Assembly: GCF_029953285.1 (NCBI RefSeq)
Contig: NZ_JASAOI010000050.1
Location: forward strand, 1 to 64,000
From: Yinghuangia seranimata
GTDB taxonomy: Bacteria > Actinomycetota > Actinomycetes > Streptomycetales > Streptomycetaceae
DNA: 64,000 bases
Reading direction: 5' to 3'
The notes under the pieces are model-generated. The model was not told the DNA's origin, made no database searches, and saw only the letters and a program-made list of their open reading frames with translations. Shown here in pieces: positions 1-9,246 of this stretch; position 1 is the stretch's first letter, and each line of letters begins with the position of its first letter. Made by a program: the position numbers and the translations under genes.

Positions 1-53
1 GGCGCGGGGACGGCCCGGCCCGCGCGCCCGGCGCCGGACGGAGGGCGCGTGCG

Positions 54-2510
54 GTGTCCCGCGCGGGGGCGCCCCGGCCCCGCGCGGGAGGCCCCACGCG
101 CCGACGTGTCGCGGCACGGGCCGCCGGACGCGCGAGCGTCGCGGCGGCCGCCGTGCTGGCCCTGCTCGCGGCGGCCGCCCCCGGCTCGGCCGCCGCGTAC
201 CAGGCCGCGGACGGCACGTCGGCGGCACGTTCGGCGTACGAAACGGCGGCGCGACGCGCGCCCAGCGACAAGAACTCCCCGATCGACATCGCCGTCGTCG
301 TCGACGAGTCCGGCAGCCTGAGCGCGGACGACGTGGTGCGCGAGCGCCAGGCCGCCAAGCTCGTCGTGCAGGGCGAGATCGCCGACGAGTCACGGGCGTT
401 GATCCTCGGGTTCGGCAGCGCCGACCGCGACGGCAACACCGCCGTCCACGAGGTGTGTCCGCTGACCGTGCTCAACGGCGCGGGCCGCGAGGCGATCAGC
501 GCCTGCGCGGGGCGCGCGGACGGCCCCGACGCGATCCACAAGCGCGCCGAGACCGAGGGCAACGGCACGGACATCCCGAACGCGATCGGCGAAGCGGTGT
601 CCCGGCTGCGGAACGCCGGTGGAAACGAGCGGCCCAGGCTGGTCTTCCTGCTCACCGACGGCGTCACCGACGTCAGCGACAGCCCCGGCTACGGCCCGCC
701 CGGCACGGACCGCACCGCGGCCGCGCTGCGGCGGCTCAACGACCTGGTGCTTCCCGACGCGGTGAAGGCGCACGTGCAGATCTGGCCGCTCGGCTTCGGC
801 CAGGCGGACCTGAACGCGCTGTCCGCGATCGCCGCGGGCGGTTACCAGCAGCCGTGTTCGCAGCGCCCCGACTCCAAGCCGCACGCCAGCGTGGTGCGGA
901 CCGCTGTGGAGGCGACCACCGCGCTGGAGCAGGCGCTCGCGGTCGCCCGGTGCGCGGACGTCGTCATCGGCGACTCCGGCACCGTGCCGACCGAACTGAG
1001 CGTCACCATCCCCTCGGTGGCCACCGACGGCACCATCCAGGTGCTCAAGCCGGACGACGCCCGGGTCACCTACATCGACCCCGACAACAAGGAGATCCCC
1101 GCCGACAAGCTCGACAAGGGCGACTTCGAGGGATCGCACTTCGAGGTGACGGGGAAGATCGGCTCGGTCGAGTCGCTGCGTGTCCGCGACCCCAAGCCGG
1201 GCACCTGGCGGGTCCGCATCGCACCGGCGCCGGGCACGAACGGCGGCGGCCAGGCGAGCGTGACGGCGATCTGGCAGGGCGTCCTGCAGTCGCAGGTGTA
1301 CGTGAACCCGACCGCGCCGACCGCCGGCGAGGACGTGCTCGTCCGCGTCGCGCTGCTCACCCGCCGCGGCGTGTCGGTGCGCGGCGCCAAGGAGTTGCGC
1401 GCGATCCAGGTCGCGGTGAAGCTCACCGGCGGCTTCCAGACCGTGTCGGCCCCGGCCGCCGACGACGGCAAAGATCCCGACGACGAGGCCTCGGACGGCA
1501 CCTTCACCGCCAAGCTGACGGTTCCCGTCGGGGCGTCCGGCGCGTACACCGCGACCGCGGACGTGAGCGCGCCGGGCATCGTCGGCGACGTCCGCACCGC
1601 CCCGGGGCAGATCTCCGCGGACCGCGCGGTCGTACGGGCCGTCGGCGTGACCCGGTACCTCAGTGGCGAGCAGGGCGACTCGGTGTCCGGCCAGGTCGCC
1701 GTCACGAACGGCACCGACCAGCCGCACCGCGTCCGCGCGGAGGTCGTGAACCCTCGCGACAACCAGCATGTCCGGGTCACCGCCGCGGAGTTCGACGCGC
1801 AGCCCGGCAACAGCACACACAAGGTCACGCTCGAGCTCGACGGCGACGCACGCACGGGCGACTGGCAGTTCACCCTCAAGTACGTGGACGCCGCGAACGG
1901 GCAGCAGATCGGCAGCGCGCCGGTCACGATCCACATCGACGCGCGGCCGTCCGCCTTCACGCTCTGGTGGCGCGACTGGGGCACGCTCGTGATCATCGGC
2001 GTCGTCGCGCTGTTCGTCGCCGTGATCGTCGTCGCGATCGCGACCCGCAGGCGGCGCGACGCGCGTGACCCGCGCGGGCACGACCTGGTGCTGCGCCGCG
2101 AGGGCCGCGAGGTCGAGCGGGTGACCATCCGGCGGTCGGTCAACGGCGAGGCGACGTTCCGTATCGACGGGGTGCGCACCCCGCGGCCGCGGGTGGTGCT
2201 GTCGGCGACGGCGCCGTGCTACCGGATCAGTCGGCTGCAGGACGGCGGGTTCGCCGTCCGCACGCCGGAGGGCCGGACCGAGAACCTGCGGCGCGGCGGC
2301 GCGTTCCCGGTCGGCGAGGACTGCGAACTGCTGGTGGACAAGGGCCGCTCGCGGCTGTTCGGCGGCCGCGCGCCCGGCGGTCAGGGCCGGACGACACGGC
2401 GGCAGGCGCCCGGCGCCGACGCCCCGGGACGCGGCCGACCGGTCGGCGGCCCCACCGCCGCGCCGGTCGACGTCGAGGCCCCGCCGACCCCGTACGACTC
2501 CGAATGGTGA
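54..2510 (+). CDS. Membrane-anchored VWA-domain protein, first gene of the tubulin/GTPase operon
   Basis: An 818-aa protein starting at GTG 54, preceded by GGAGGG at 40-45 (8-nt spacer). Residues about 19-49 form an Arg-rich, Ala-rich signal peptide or signal anchor. A von Willebrand factor A domain follows: the MIDAS motif D84-E-S86-G-S88, then NGTDIPNAI (MIDAS Thr) and LLTDGVTD (MIDAS Asp), so metal binding looks intact. The middle third resembles Ig-like beta domains. A single TM helix at about residues 641-663 is followed by an Arg-rich stop and a cytoplasmic tail of about 155 aa. The predicted topology is VWA outside and tail inside. It lies 48 nt upstream of the tubulin-like gene in the same operon. 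VWA domains usually bind proteins through a metal ion; the partner here is unknown. The VWA call is firm; the role is inference. Confidence 0.85.
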   Translation: MSRAGAPRPRAGGPTRRRVAARAAGRASVAAAAVLALLAAAAPGSAAAYQAADGTSAARSAYETAARRAPSDKNSPIDIAVVVDESGSLSADDVVRERQAAKLVVQGEIADESRALILGFGSADRDGNTAVHEVCPLTVLNGAGREAISACAGRADGPDAIHKRAETEGNGTDIPNAIGEAVSRLRNAGGNERPRLVFLLTDGVTDVSDSPGYGPPGTDRTAAALRRLNDLVLPDAVKAHVQIWPLGFGQADLNALSAIAAGGYQQPCSQRPDSKPHASVVRTAVEATTALEQALAVARCADVVIGDSGTVPTELSVTIPSVATDGTIQVLKPDDARVTYIDPDNKEIPADKLDKGDFEGSHFEVTGKIGSVESLRVRDPKPGTWRVRIAPAPGTNGGGQASVTAIWQGVLQSQVYVNPTAPTAGEDVLVRVALLTRRGVSVRGAKELRAIQVAVKLTGGFQTVSAPAADDGKDPDDEASDGTFTAKLTVPVGASGAYTATADVSAPGIVGDVRTAPGQISADRAVVRAVGVTRYLSGEQGDSVSGQVAVTNGTDQPHRVRAEVVNPRDNQHVRVTAAEFDAQPGNSTHKVTLELDGDARTGDWQFTLKYVDAANGQQIGSAPVTIHIDARPSAFTLWWRDWGTLVIIGVVALFVAVIVVAIATRRRRDARDPRGHDLVLRREGREVERVTIRRSVNGEATFRIDGVRTPRPRVVLSATAPCYRISRLQDGGFAVRTPEGRTENLRRGGAFPVGEDCELLVDKGRSRLFGGRAPGGQGRTTRRQAPGADAPGRGRPVGGPTAAPVDVEAPPTPYDSEW

Positions 2511-2558
2511 GCCCGGTGACGCACCGCCGACCGCCGACGGCGGAAGGGAACGAGTGAG

Positions 2559-5500
2559 ATGAAGATCTACCAGCCCATGATGTTCGTCGGACTCGGCGGC
2601 ACCGGCTGCCTGGTCGGCACCGAGCTGGAACGGCGGCTCCGCGAGGAGCTGTGCGGCCCGGACGGCAAGGCGCTGACCGAGCGGGGCGACAAGCAGCCGT
2701 TCCAGCTGCCCGGGTTCCTCCAGTTCGTGTACGCCGACTTCGACGAGACCTCGCTCAAGAGGCTGCCGCACCTGAGCGCGAAGGACCCGCAGCGCGCCGC
2801 GCTGCGGGAGACCGCGCGCGCGACGCACGACCTGCTGCCGCGGTTCGACAGCTCGCCCGAGGTAAGCCGCATGCTCCGGGTCGAGACCGATCCCGAGCTG
2901 CGCTCGTGGCTGCCCGAGCGGGCCGGCGAGCCGAAGGTCGCGCCGCTCAGCGACGGCGCCGGCCAACTGCCCACGGTGGGTCGGGCGGCGCTGTTCCAGA
3001 CCCTCACCAACGGGCTCAGTCCGGTCGTCGACCCGATCCGCGAGGCGATCGGGCGCCTCAACCGCTCCAACGCCGACCTGATGAACCACAGCGGCCAGCA
3101 CATCCACGGCTGCGATGTTTTCGTCGCGTTCTCGATCGCGGGCGGCACGGGCACCGGCATCTTCTACGACTACCTGCACCTGATCGGCCAGGAGTTCCAG
3201 CAGGCGGACTACCAGGGCGTGAAGATCTATCCGCTCGTGGTCATGCCGTCCGCGTTCCCGGAGGGCCGCGGCGGCGGCCGTGACGCGCGGCTGAACGCGG
3301 GCCGCGCCGTGGTGGACCTGTTCCGCCTCGTCGACGACCAGAACGTCCCCGACGCCGACGCCGAGCTCGGCGAGGGCAGCCGGCAGGGCAAGCTGTCCGT
3401 CACCTACCCGGGGGTGTCCCGCACCCCCGTGCGGCTGCGCACCTCGACGGTGCAGACCGGCTTCCTGTTCAGCGGCCGGGCCGGTGTCGAGCAGGAGGAC
3501 CTGCGGCGCTCCATGGTGTCGCTGATCATCTCGCTGATCGGCACCGAACTCAGCGGCGACCGCTACCAGAACGACGACTACCAGACCTTCGCGGCCAGCT
3601 TCGTGAACAAGGGCACCGCGCGCGCGGCGCGCGCCCCGTCCGGCATCGGGCACTGCGGCGTCTCCACGAGTCTGGTCGCGTCGATGACCGTGCCGGTCGA
3701 CGAGCTCGCCGAGCTCATCGCCGGACGCCTGCTGCGCCGGGCGATCGGCCGGCTCACCGATCCGCGGCGGCCACGCGGGCAGGACGACCGGCTGCTCGTG
3801 CAGCGGCTGTTCGAGGACTCCGGGATCGGCCGCATCTGGACGCGCGACCCGGAGGAGCCCACTCCCGGCGAGCCGTCGCAGGTCCCGCGCGGCGGAGCGG
3901 AGATCGTCCAGGCGCTGTCGGACCGGATCGAGGAGATCCGGCACCTGGTGCACCGCATGGACGGCTTCCTCGGCGTCACCTGCGCGCAACTGACCAAGGG
4001 CTTCCAGCCGCGCCGCGGCGCCGAACAGTCGCTGCGCGCGATGGACCTGTTCCGGCTCGCGCGCCTGGTCGTGGGCTCCCCCGAGGACCCGGACCCGGTG
4101 GTCCGCGAGGGCTTCGCGGGCATGGTCGGGCGGCGCGCGGTGCCGCCGCCTCCACCGCCGGGCCTCGACCCGAACCCGCCGCGCATCCCCGACATCCGCA
4201 ACCGGATGCTCGGGATGAGCAAGGCGCGCTGGGGCGACGGAGCCGTGCTCGGCGTCCTGGAGCACCAGGACGAGTGGTACCGGTGGCAGGCGCGGGTCAA
4301 GTGGGCCGAGGCCTGGCGCGAGCAGCAGAACCAGTGGCGGCCGCCGGTCACCCGGTTCGCGAACGAGATAGCGGCGCTCGTCGAGGAGTTCGCGTCGTTC
4401 GCGGACAGCGAGGCGGTCGAGTTCAAGAACCGCACCGAGGCGCTCTATCGCGAGCGCACCGGGGTGTCGTACCTGCTGCCCGCGCGCCGGTCGCTGAAGG
4501 ACTTCTACAACGACGTCGTGCGCAGGCTGCTCCAGGACGAGGCGCTCAGCGACCAGAACGACGAGTCCGACCTGCTGTTGCGCCTGATGGGCGCGGACGG
4601 CTGGCGGCAGGTCTACGAAGGCGGCCGCCAGCAGAGCGGGTTCGCCGTCACGCACGTCAAGCGGATCATCAAGGAGCGTGTCAAGCTGCTGTTCGTGGCC
4701 AGCGGCCCGCACGGAGAGAAGCCGCTGCTGCCGTCGCTGGCCGACGTGCTCGCGGTGGCCGCGGGCGGCGAGCAGTCCGGGCTCGCCGTCGACGAACGCA
4801 CCAGCGAGGTCTTCCAGTCCGCGCTGGCCGGCCTGCTCCCGCGCGGCTTCGTCCCGGAGGGCTCGGGACGGCTGCACATCCTGATCGTCTACCCGGCCGA
4901 CAGCCGCGACGAGGGCATCGAGGACTTCCTCGAGCACGAGCTGCTGCTGCCGCGCGAGGACGGCGTGATCCGCGAGTTCCGTGCGGTGCCCGCCGAGTCG
5001 CTGGCCGTCGTGCAGCTGCGCAGCTCGATGAGCCTGGCCGAGGTCCCCGAGGTGCGCTCGGTCATGCAGGAGTGGGTGCAGGCGCAGGACGAGGACCGGA
5101 TCGAGGACCACCTGACGTGGCGGCAGCGGCTCGGCTACCGGGAGGACTGGCTGGCCAGCACGCCCGACGACCGCGGGTACATCCTGTTCCGGCTGCTGTG
5201 CGCGCTCTACAACGGGCAGATCGACGTACTCGGCGACCCGTCGTCGCCCGACGAGGTGCGGCTGCGGATCCGGGACGCGGACGCCGCGGTGCTGACGCTG
5301 CGGCTGCCCGAGTACCCCGAGGGCGTCTCGTCGTGGGGCGGGCTTGTGCAGGCGTACGAGCGGCGCATGCTGCTCGGCACCGACGCCACCACCAAGGCGT
5401 TCGCCGCACAGCTGATGAACACCCACCCCACCGGACCGCCGTCGCCGCAGTTCCGCGCGCTGTTCGCGGACGTGTACGAGGACCAGCGCGGCCTGCTCGA

Positions 5501-5777
5501 CGAGCTCGAGCGCGAGCTGACGTCCGGCTCGGACGCCTGGCTGCGCGTGCCCCGCGAGTTCTGGGGCGAGACGTGGAACGCCGCCGTGCACCGCCCGGTC
5601 GGGCGGCAGGGCACGCGGGCCGGCGGCACGCTCGCGGAGATCGCGCGCAACGCGCTCGGCTCGGGCGGGTTCGCCGACGACATGGGCGACGACCCCGACC
5701 CGGTCAGCCCGTTCCGCCGCCGGACGCGCAAGCCGCGCGGCACCGCCCGGCCGACCCCGGAGGAGGAGACGTGGTGA
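2559..5777 (+). CDS. Large tubulin-like (FtsZ/tubulin-fold) protein
   Basis: A 1072-aa cytoplasmic protein with no signal or TM segment. ATG 2559 follows GGAAGGGA at 2541-2548. The N terminus carries a glycine-rich beta-loop-helix (VGLGGTG, residues about 10-16). Residues 195-200 read GGTGTG inside FSIAGGTGTGIFYDY, matching the GTP-binding T4 signature of tubulin/FtsZ (GGGTG[ST]G). This fits the bacterial 'tubulin-like' family (Pfam Tubulin_2, named from memory). The protein is much longer than FtsZ (about 400 aa), and the C-terminal 700 aa have no motif I recognise beyond a proline-rich insert near residue 530. Its TGA overlaps the GTG of the next gene (5774-5777). GTP binding is likely; whether it forms polymers is unknown. 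Confidence 0.82.
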   Translation: MKIYQPMMFVGLGGTGCLVGTELERRLREELCGPDGKALTERGDKQPFQLPGFLQFVYADFDETSLKRLPHLSAKDPQRAALRETARATHDLLPRFDSSPEVSRMLRVETDPELRSWLPERAGEPKVAPLSDGAGQLPTVGRAALFQTLTNGLSPVVDPIREAIGRLNRSNADLMNHSGQHIHGCDVFVAFSIAGGTGTGIFYDYLHLIGQEFQQADYQGVKIYPLVVMPSAFPEGRGGGRDARLNAGRAVVDLFRLVDDQNVPDADAELGEGSRQGKLSVTYPGVSRTPVRLRTSTVQTGFLFSGRAGVEQEDLRRSMVSLIISLIGTELSGDRYQNDDYQTFAASFVNKGTARAARAPSGIGHCGVSTSLVASMTVPVDELAELIAGRLLRRAIGRLTDPRRPRGQDDRLLVQRLFEDSGIGRIWTRDPEEPTPGEPSQVPRGGAEIVQALSDRIEEIRHLVHRMDGFLGVTCAQLTKGFQPRRGAEQSLRAMDLFRLARLVVGSPEDPDPVVREGFAGMVGRRAVPPPPPPGLDPNPPRIPDIRNRMLGMSKARWGDGAVLGVLEHQDEWYRWQARVKWAEAWREQQNQWRPPVTRFANEIAALVEEFASFADSEAVEFKNRTEALYRERTGVSYLLPARRSLKDFYNDVVRRLLQDEALSDQNDESDLLLRLMGADGWRQVYEGGRQQSGFAVTHVKRIIKERVKLLFVASGPHGEKPLLPSLADVLAVAAGGEQSGLAVDERTSEVFQSALAGLLPRGFVPEGSGRLHILIVYPADSRDEGIEDFLEHELLLPREDGVIREFRAVPAESLAVVQLRSSMSLAEVPEVRSVMQEWVQAQDEDRIEDHLTWRQRLGYREDWLASTPDDRGYILFRLLCALYNGQIDVLGDPSSPDEVRLRIRDADAAVLTLRLPEYPEGVSSWGGLVQAYERRMLLGTDATTKAFAAQLMNTHPTGPPSPQFRALFADVYEDQRGLLDELERELTSGSDAWLRVPREFWGETWNAAVHRPVGRQGTRAGGTLAEIARNALGSGGFADDMGDDPDPVSPFRRRTRKPRGTARPTPEEETW

Positions 5778-8209
5778 CCGCGGGCCTCGCGCCGGTCGTC
5801 CTCGACCTGCGGCCGGAGGGCCGGCCGCACGCCGTCGCGGACGACCCCGACGCGGGCGGGACACCGGCCGACGCGACCGCGCAGCTGCGCGCCCCGGAGG
5901 ACCCCCGCGCGCGGGTGCTGCGCTACCTGGTGATCGACACGCCGACCGGCGTCCTGAAGCACGCGGACGTGTACCAGCGCATCAGGACGATCACGGCCGG
6001 CGGCGCCGCCAACGTCGAACTGGTCTGCCTGGTCGTGCCGTCCGGCGACGACCCCGCGCCCGACCCCGTCGCGAAGGGCGACGACGCACCCGTTCTGGCG
6101 CTGCCCGCGGTACTGAAGCCGCCGGGCAGCGGCGTGCTGTGGGTGCGCGACCTGTCCGGCGGCGCGGGCGGCCGCCCCGACGATCCGCTCGCCCTCCAGC
6201 AGCTGGTCGAACTCCTCTGCACACCTGAGGTGTTCGACGCGGTCTTCGAGGAACTCATCACCATGCCGTACGCGGTCGCCTGCCCGGGGCTGCGCGTGCT
6301 GCGCTTCGGATTGGCCGACGGCGTCCTGGCACAGGCCAAGCGGTCCGCGCTGGCGGCGGTCTCGGGCGACACGGCGACGGCGGGCCGCGGGGCACCCCCG
6401 GCGCTCACCGGAGTCCTCGCCGACCTCGCCGCGCTCGCTTCCGGTCAGGCCGGCCCCGGGCCGCGCGCGAGCTGCCGGGCGGCCGGCGGCCCGCTCGACG
6501 TCGCGCACCGCAGGTGCGACGACCTCCTGGCCCGCGCCGCCGACGCCCAGGTCGGCGTCGCGGGCGTACGCGGGCTCATCGGGCAGGCCGACTCCACCGT
6601 GCTCCCCGGCATGCTGCGCTCGGTCGCCGACGCCCTCCACGACTACCGCAACGCCGTCGAGCAGGCGCTGGACGAGCGCGTCGAACCGGGCGACGACGGC
6701 ATGCAGCGCGCCGTCGCACTGGAGGCCGTCGGCGTGGTGCTCCCCACCGAGCACTCCGTCACCAACGCGCGCATCGACCGCGAACTGCACGTGTCCGTCC
6801 GCGAACTGTGCGAGGCCCGCAAGGCGTTGCGGGAGACCGCGGCGATGCTGGACGACTACGCGGGCCGGGTGGGACCGTCCGCGAGCTCCGAACGGTTCGC
6901 GCGGCTGGCCCAGTTGTGCCCGAAGCCGCTGCTCGCCGCGCTGCGCACGCCGCAGCCGTTCCTGCTGCGCACCGCGGCCCCCGGGCGGGTGGCCGGCACC
7001 GCGGTCGGCGTCGCGCTGGCCGCGTTGTGGCCGCTGGTCGGGCTGGTGCTGGGCCCGCTCGTCATGCTTGCCGCGCTGGCCGGCGCCTGGCTCGCGCAGA
7101 GCAACCGCCCGGGCCGGTTCGACGGCGAGCGCGTCGACATCGGCTTCCCCGGCCTGATCGTCGCGGGCGTCGCGGGCGCCGCGGCGGGCACGGGCGTCGC
7201 GCTGTCGCTGGAACCACCCGCCCTGGTCGGCGCGTTCGGCGCCGTCGTCGGGCTCGGGCTCGTCGCGGCGCTCAGCGTGCGCCAGTGGCGGGCCGCCGTG
7301 GACCGCTGGTGGATCGCCACCCAGGCGCCTACCGCGCTGGGCGTCCCGCAGCGGCTGGACGCCCTGGTCACCGACGTCGTGATCAACGAGTGGTACCTCA
7401 TCGACGAGCGCACGCACGCGAGCAACGTCGCGCGCCGCGCCGCGCTGCTGCTGCGCCTCGTTGCGGACAGCCTCGACGAGACCTCGCGCGCTATCGGCGT
7501 CGCGAACGCCGAGGGCGCGGCCGGGGACGAGACCGCGCCGCGTCGCCCGCTGTGGCTCACCCGCCAGGTGGCGCACGGCAGTCCGGCGCTGGCGGGGACG
7601 CTCACGCAGACGGTGTCGGCCACCGTCGTCCGCGTCGTCCTCGACCTGTGGGACGGCGCCGTGTACACCCGGACCGGCGCACTCCCCGACCTGGTCGCGG
7701 AGTACACGGGAGAGCTGGTCTCCGAGACCCTCGCGGAAGCCGGGGACCGCGACATCGGCGGGCTGTCCGCGACCGACACCGCCGACGCCCGCGATCTGTC
7801 GTACGACCTGCTCGGCGCCCGCGCCGACCTGGTCCGGCGGCTGCTGGGCGGCGACGAGGGACCGGGCGACGACCGCCCGGTGCTGCTGACCGACATGCTG
7901 GGCCGACGCGCCCTGTCGCGCGACCCCGTCGCGGCGCGGACCGTGCGGTTCGCGCCGGCCGCGTGCGCGGGCATCCAACTGCGCCTGCCCGAGGAACGGC
8001 GGCGGCTGGTGTGGAGCGCGGCCGGATCGTTCGTCGGCGTCGTCCAGCTCACACCGTGCGGGTCGGGCGCGGTGGAGCTGTTCCGCGACACCCTGCCCCC
8101 CGAGGAGGACGAGCTCGGCGACCGCCGCGACGGCGGGCAGGACCAAGGGCGCGGCGAAGACACCCGGGGCGGACGGGACTTCCGGAACCGGCAGCGGAGG
8201 ACCCCGTGA
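5774..8209 (+). CDS. Multi-TM protein of unknown function in the tubulin/GTPase operon
   Basis: An 811-aa protein. I chose GTG 5774 because it overlaps the previous stop as GTGA and has AGGAGGAG at 5761-5768 (5-nt spacer); GTG 5771 is possible but too close. The N-terminal 400 aa are soluble and alpha/beta-like. Three hydrophobic segments lie at about residues 409-442, 455-477 and 484-502; the first is long enough for a hairpin. About 300 soluble residues follow, with an acidic/Arg-rich C-terminal tail. I recognise no catalytic motif. The gene is fused by overlaps to the tubulin-like gene upstream and the kinase-fold gene downstream, so co-translation is likely. A plausible role is membrane platform or scaffold of the system; this is inference only. 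Confidence 0.7.
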   Translation: MTAGLAPVVLDLRPEGRPHAVADDPDAGGTPADATAQLRAPEDPRARVLRYLVIDTPTGVLKHADVYQRIRTITAGGAANVELVCLVVPSGDDPAPDPVAKGDDAPVLALPAVLKPPGSGVLWVRDLSGGAGGRPDDPLALQQLVELLCTPEVFDAVFEELITMPYAVACPGLRVLRFGLADGVLAQAKRSALAAVSGDTATAGRGAPPALTGVLADLAALASGQAGPGPRASCRAAGGPLDVAHRRCDDLLARAADAQVGVAGVRGLIGQADSTVLPGMLRSVADALHDYRNAVEQALDERVEPGDDGMQRAVALEAVGVVLPTEHSVTNARIDRELHVSVRELCEARKALRETAAMLDDYAGRVGPSASSERFARLAQLCPKPLLAALRTPQPFLLRTAAPGRVAGTAVGVALAALWPLVGLVLGPLVMLAALAGAWLAQSNRPGRFDGERVDIGFPGLIVAGVAGAAAGTGVALSLEPPALVGAFGAVVGLGLVAALSVRQWRAAVDRWWIATQAPTALGVPQRLDALVTDVVINEWYLIDERTHASNVARRAALLLRLVADSLDETSRAIGVANAEGAAGDETAPRRPLWLTRQVAHGSPALAGTLTQTVSATVVRVVLDLWDGAVYTRTGALPDLVAEYTGELVSETLAEAGDRDIGGLSATDTADARDLSYDLLGARADLVRRLLGGDEGPGDDRPVLLTDMLGRRALSRDPVAARTVRFAPAACAGIQLRLPEERRRLVWSAAGSFVGVVQLTPCGSGAVELFRDTLPPEEDELGDRRDGGQDQGRGEDTRGGRDFRNRQRRTP

Positions 8210-9246
8210 GCTCTCCCTCGTGGCTCGGCTACAAGCAGTCCCTGTCGTTCTGGGGCACCGACGGCGTGCGCGTCGACTCGCTCGCGGAGATGGGCACCGA
8301 CGTCGCGACCGTCGGCGCGTGGCGGCGGCGTGCGGCCACCGTCACCGTCGCGGACGGCTCGCAGCGGCGCTGCGTCTACCACCAGCTGTCGGCGGAACAG
8401 GGCGACGCCCAGCAGCGCACCGCGCTGGAACGCGAGGTCGCGGCGGCGATGCTCATCGCGCGCTCCTTCGACGGCACCGTGTGGGAGCGCTCGTTCACCT
8501 CGCTGATCGGCTACAACACCGTCGCCCGCGAGCCGTTCGTGATCTACGCCGCCGCGGACGCGCCCGCGCTGGCCGGCCTCAACGCCCTCGCGATCCGCGA
8601 ACAGAACGCCGTCGCCGCGGCGCTGGTGCGCCTGGTCCGGCTCCTGGAGGCCGTCGGCATCGCGCACCGGGGCATCGACCCGCACACCACCACGTGGGAC
8701 GGCGCGACCGTCACGCTCGGCCGCCCGTCCGCCGCCGACCGCATCGGCCGCAGGCGCCGCCCGTCCGGGCTCGGCCCGTGGGCGTCGCCGGAACAGCGGG
8801 CCGGGTCCGGGCGGGTCGACGCGCGCGACGACCTGTGGAGCGTCGGCCGGATCCTGTACCGGCTCGACACCGGCCAGGACGGGCCCGCCGACCGCGCGCC
8901 GCACGACCTCGAGCGGCGCGGCCAGCTCAGCGGGCCGCTCAGCAGGCTCTTCGAGGTGCGCGCCGAGCACCGGCCGGGCACCGCCGAACTGCTGCGCGCA
9001 CTACGGGTCTCCGATCCGGTGGACGAGTACCGGCGGCCGTTCGACCCGCTGGACGAGGGCCGCAAGGCGTACGACGACCTGGTCGCGCAACGGCTCGGAG
9101 GGCGGTCGGGCGGGCACCGCGCGCACCGGCCGGGAGGCACGCCGCCGACGGGGACGCCGATCCCGCCGAGGCCGGCCGATCCACCGGCCGCCGACCCGCC
9201 GACGCAGGGCACTGGCCTGTTCAAGTGGATGAGGCGGGACGGGTGA
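8206..9246 (+). CDS. Protein-kinase-fold protein lacking catalytic residues (pseudokinase)
   Basis: A 346-aa protein. GTG 8206 overlaps the previous stop (GTGA) and has GGAGG at 8196-8200. Kinase C-lobe landmarks are visible: HRGIDPH (residues 154-160) sits where HRDxKPxN would be, ASPEQ replaces the APE motif, and DDLWSVGRILYRL matches subdomain IX (DxWSLG). The catalytic Asp of HRD is Gly156, no DFG is present (the region reads LGRPSAAD), and I find no VAxK lysine in the N-lobe. It is therefore probably a non-phosphorylating scaffold or sensor. A Pro-rich C-terminal linker ends in a short FKWMRRDG tail. The next gene starts within its stop codon. Alternative: a divergent active kinase, as in some actinobacterial families; less likely. 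Confidence 0.75.
   Translation: MSSPSWLGYKQSLSFWGTDGVRVDSLAEMGTDVATVGAWRRRAATVTVADGSQRRCVYHQLSAEQGDAQQRTALEREVAAAMLIARSFDGTVWERSFTSLIGYNTVAREPFVIYAAADAPALAGLNALAIREQNAVAAALVRLVRLLEAVGIAHRGIDPHTTTWDGATVTLGRPSAADRIGRRRRPSGLGPWASPEQRAGSGRVDARDDLWSVGRILYRLDTGQDGPADRAPHDLERRGQLSGPLSRLFEVRAEHRPGTAELLRALRVSDPVDEYRRPFDPLDEGRKAYDDLVAQRLGGRSGGHRAHRPGGTPPTGTPIPPRPADPPAADPPTQGTGLFKWMRRDG

Noticed and set aside
390-5864. Minus-strand open frame of 1824 codons opposite the VWA and tubulin-like genes
   Set aside because: An antisense shadow caused by high GC: Arg/Pro/Ala-rich, no motifs, no ribosome-binding site, and the + strand carries recognisable domains.
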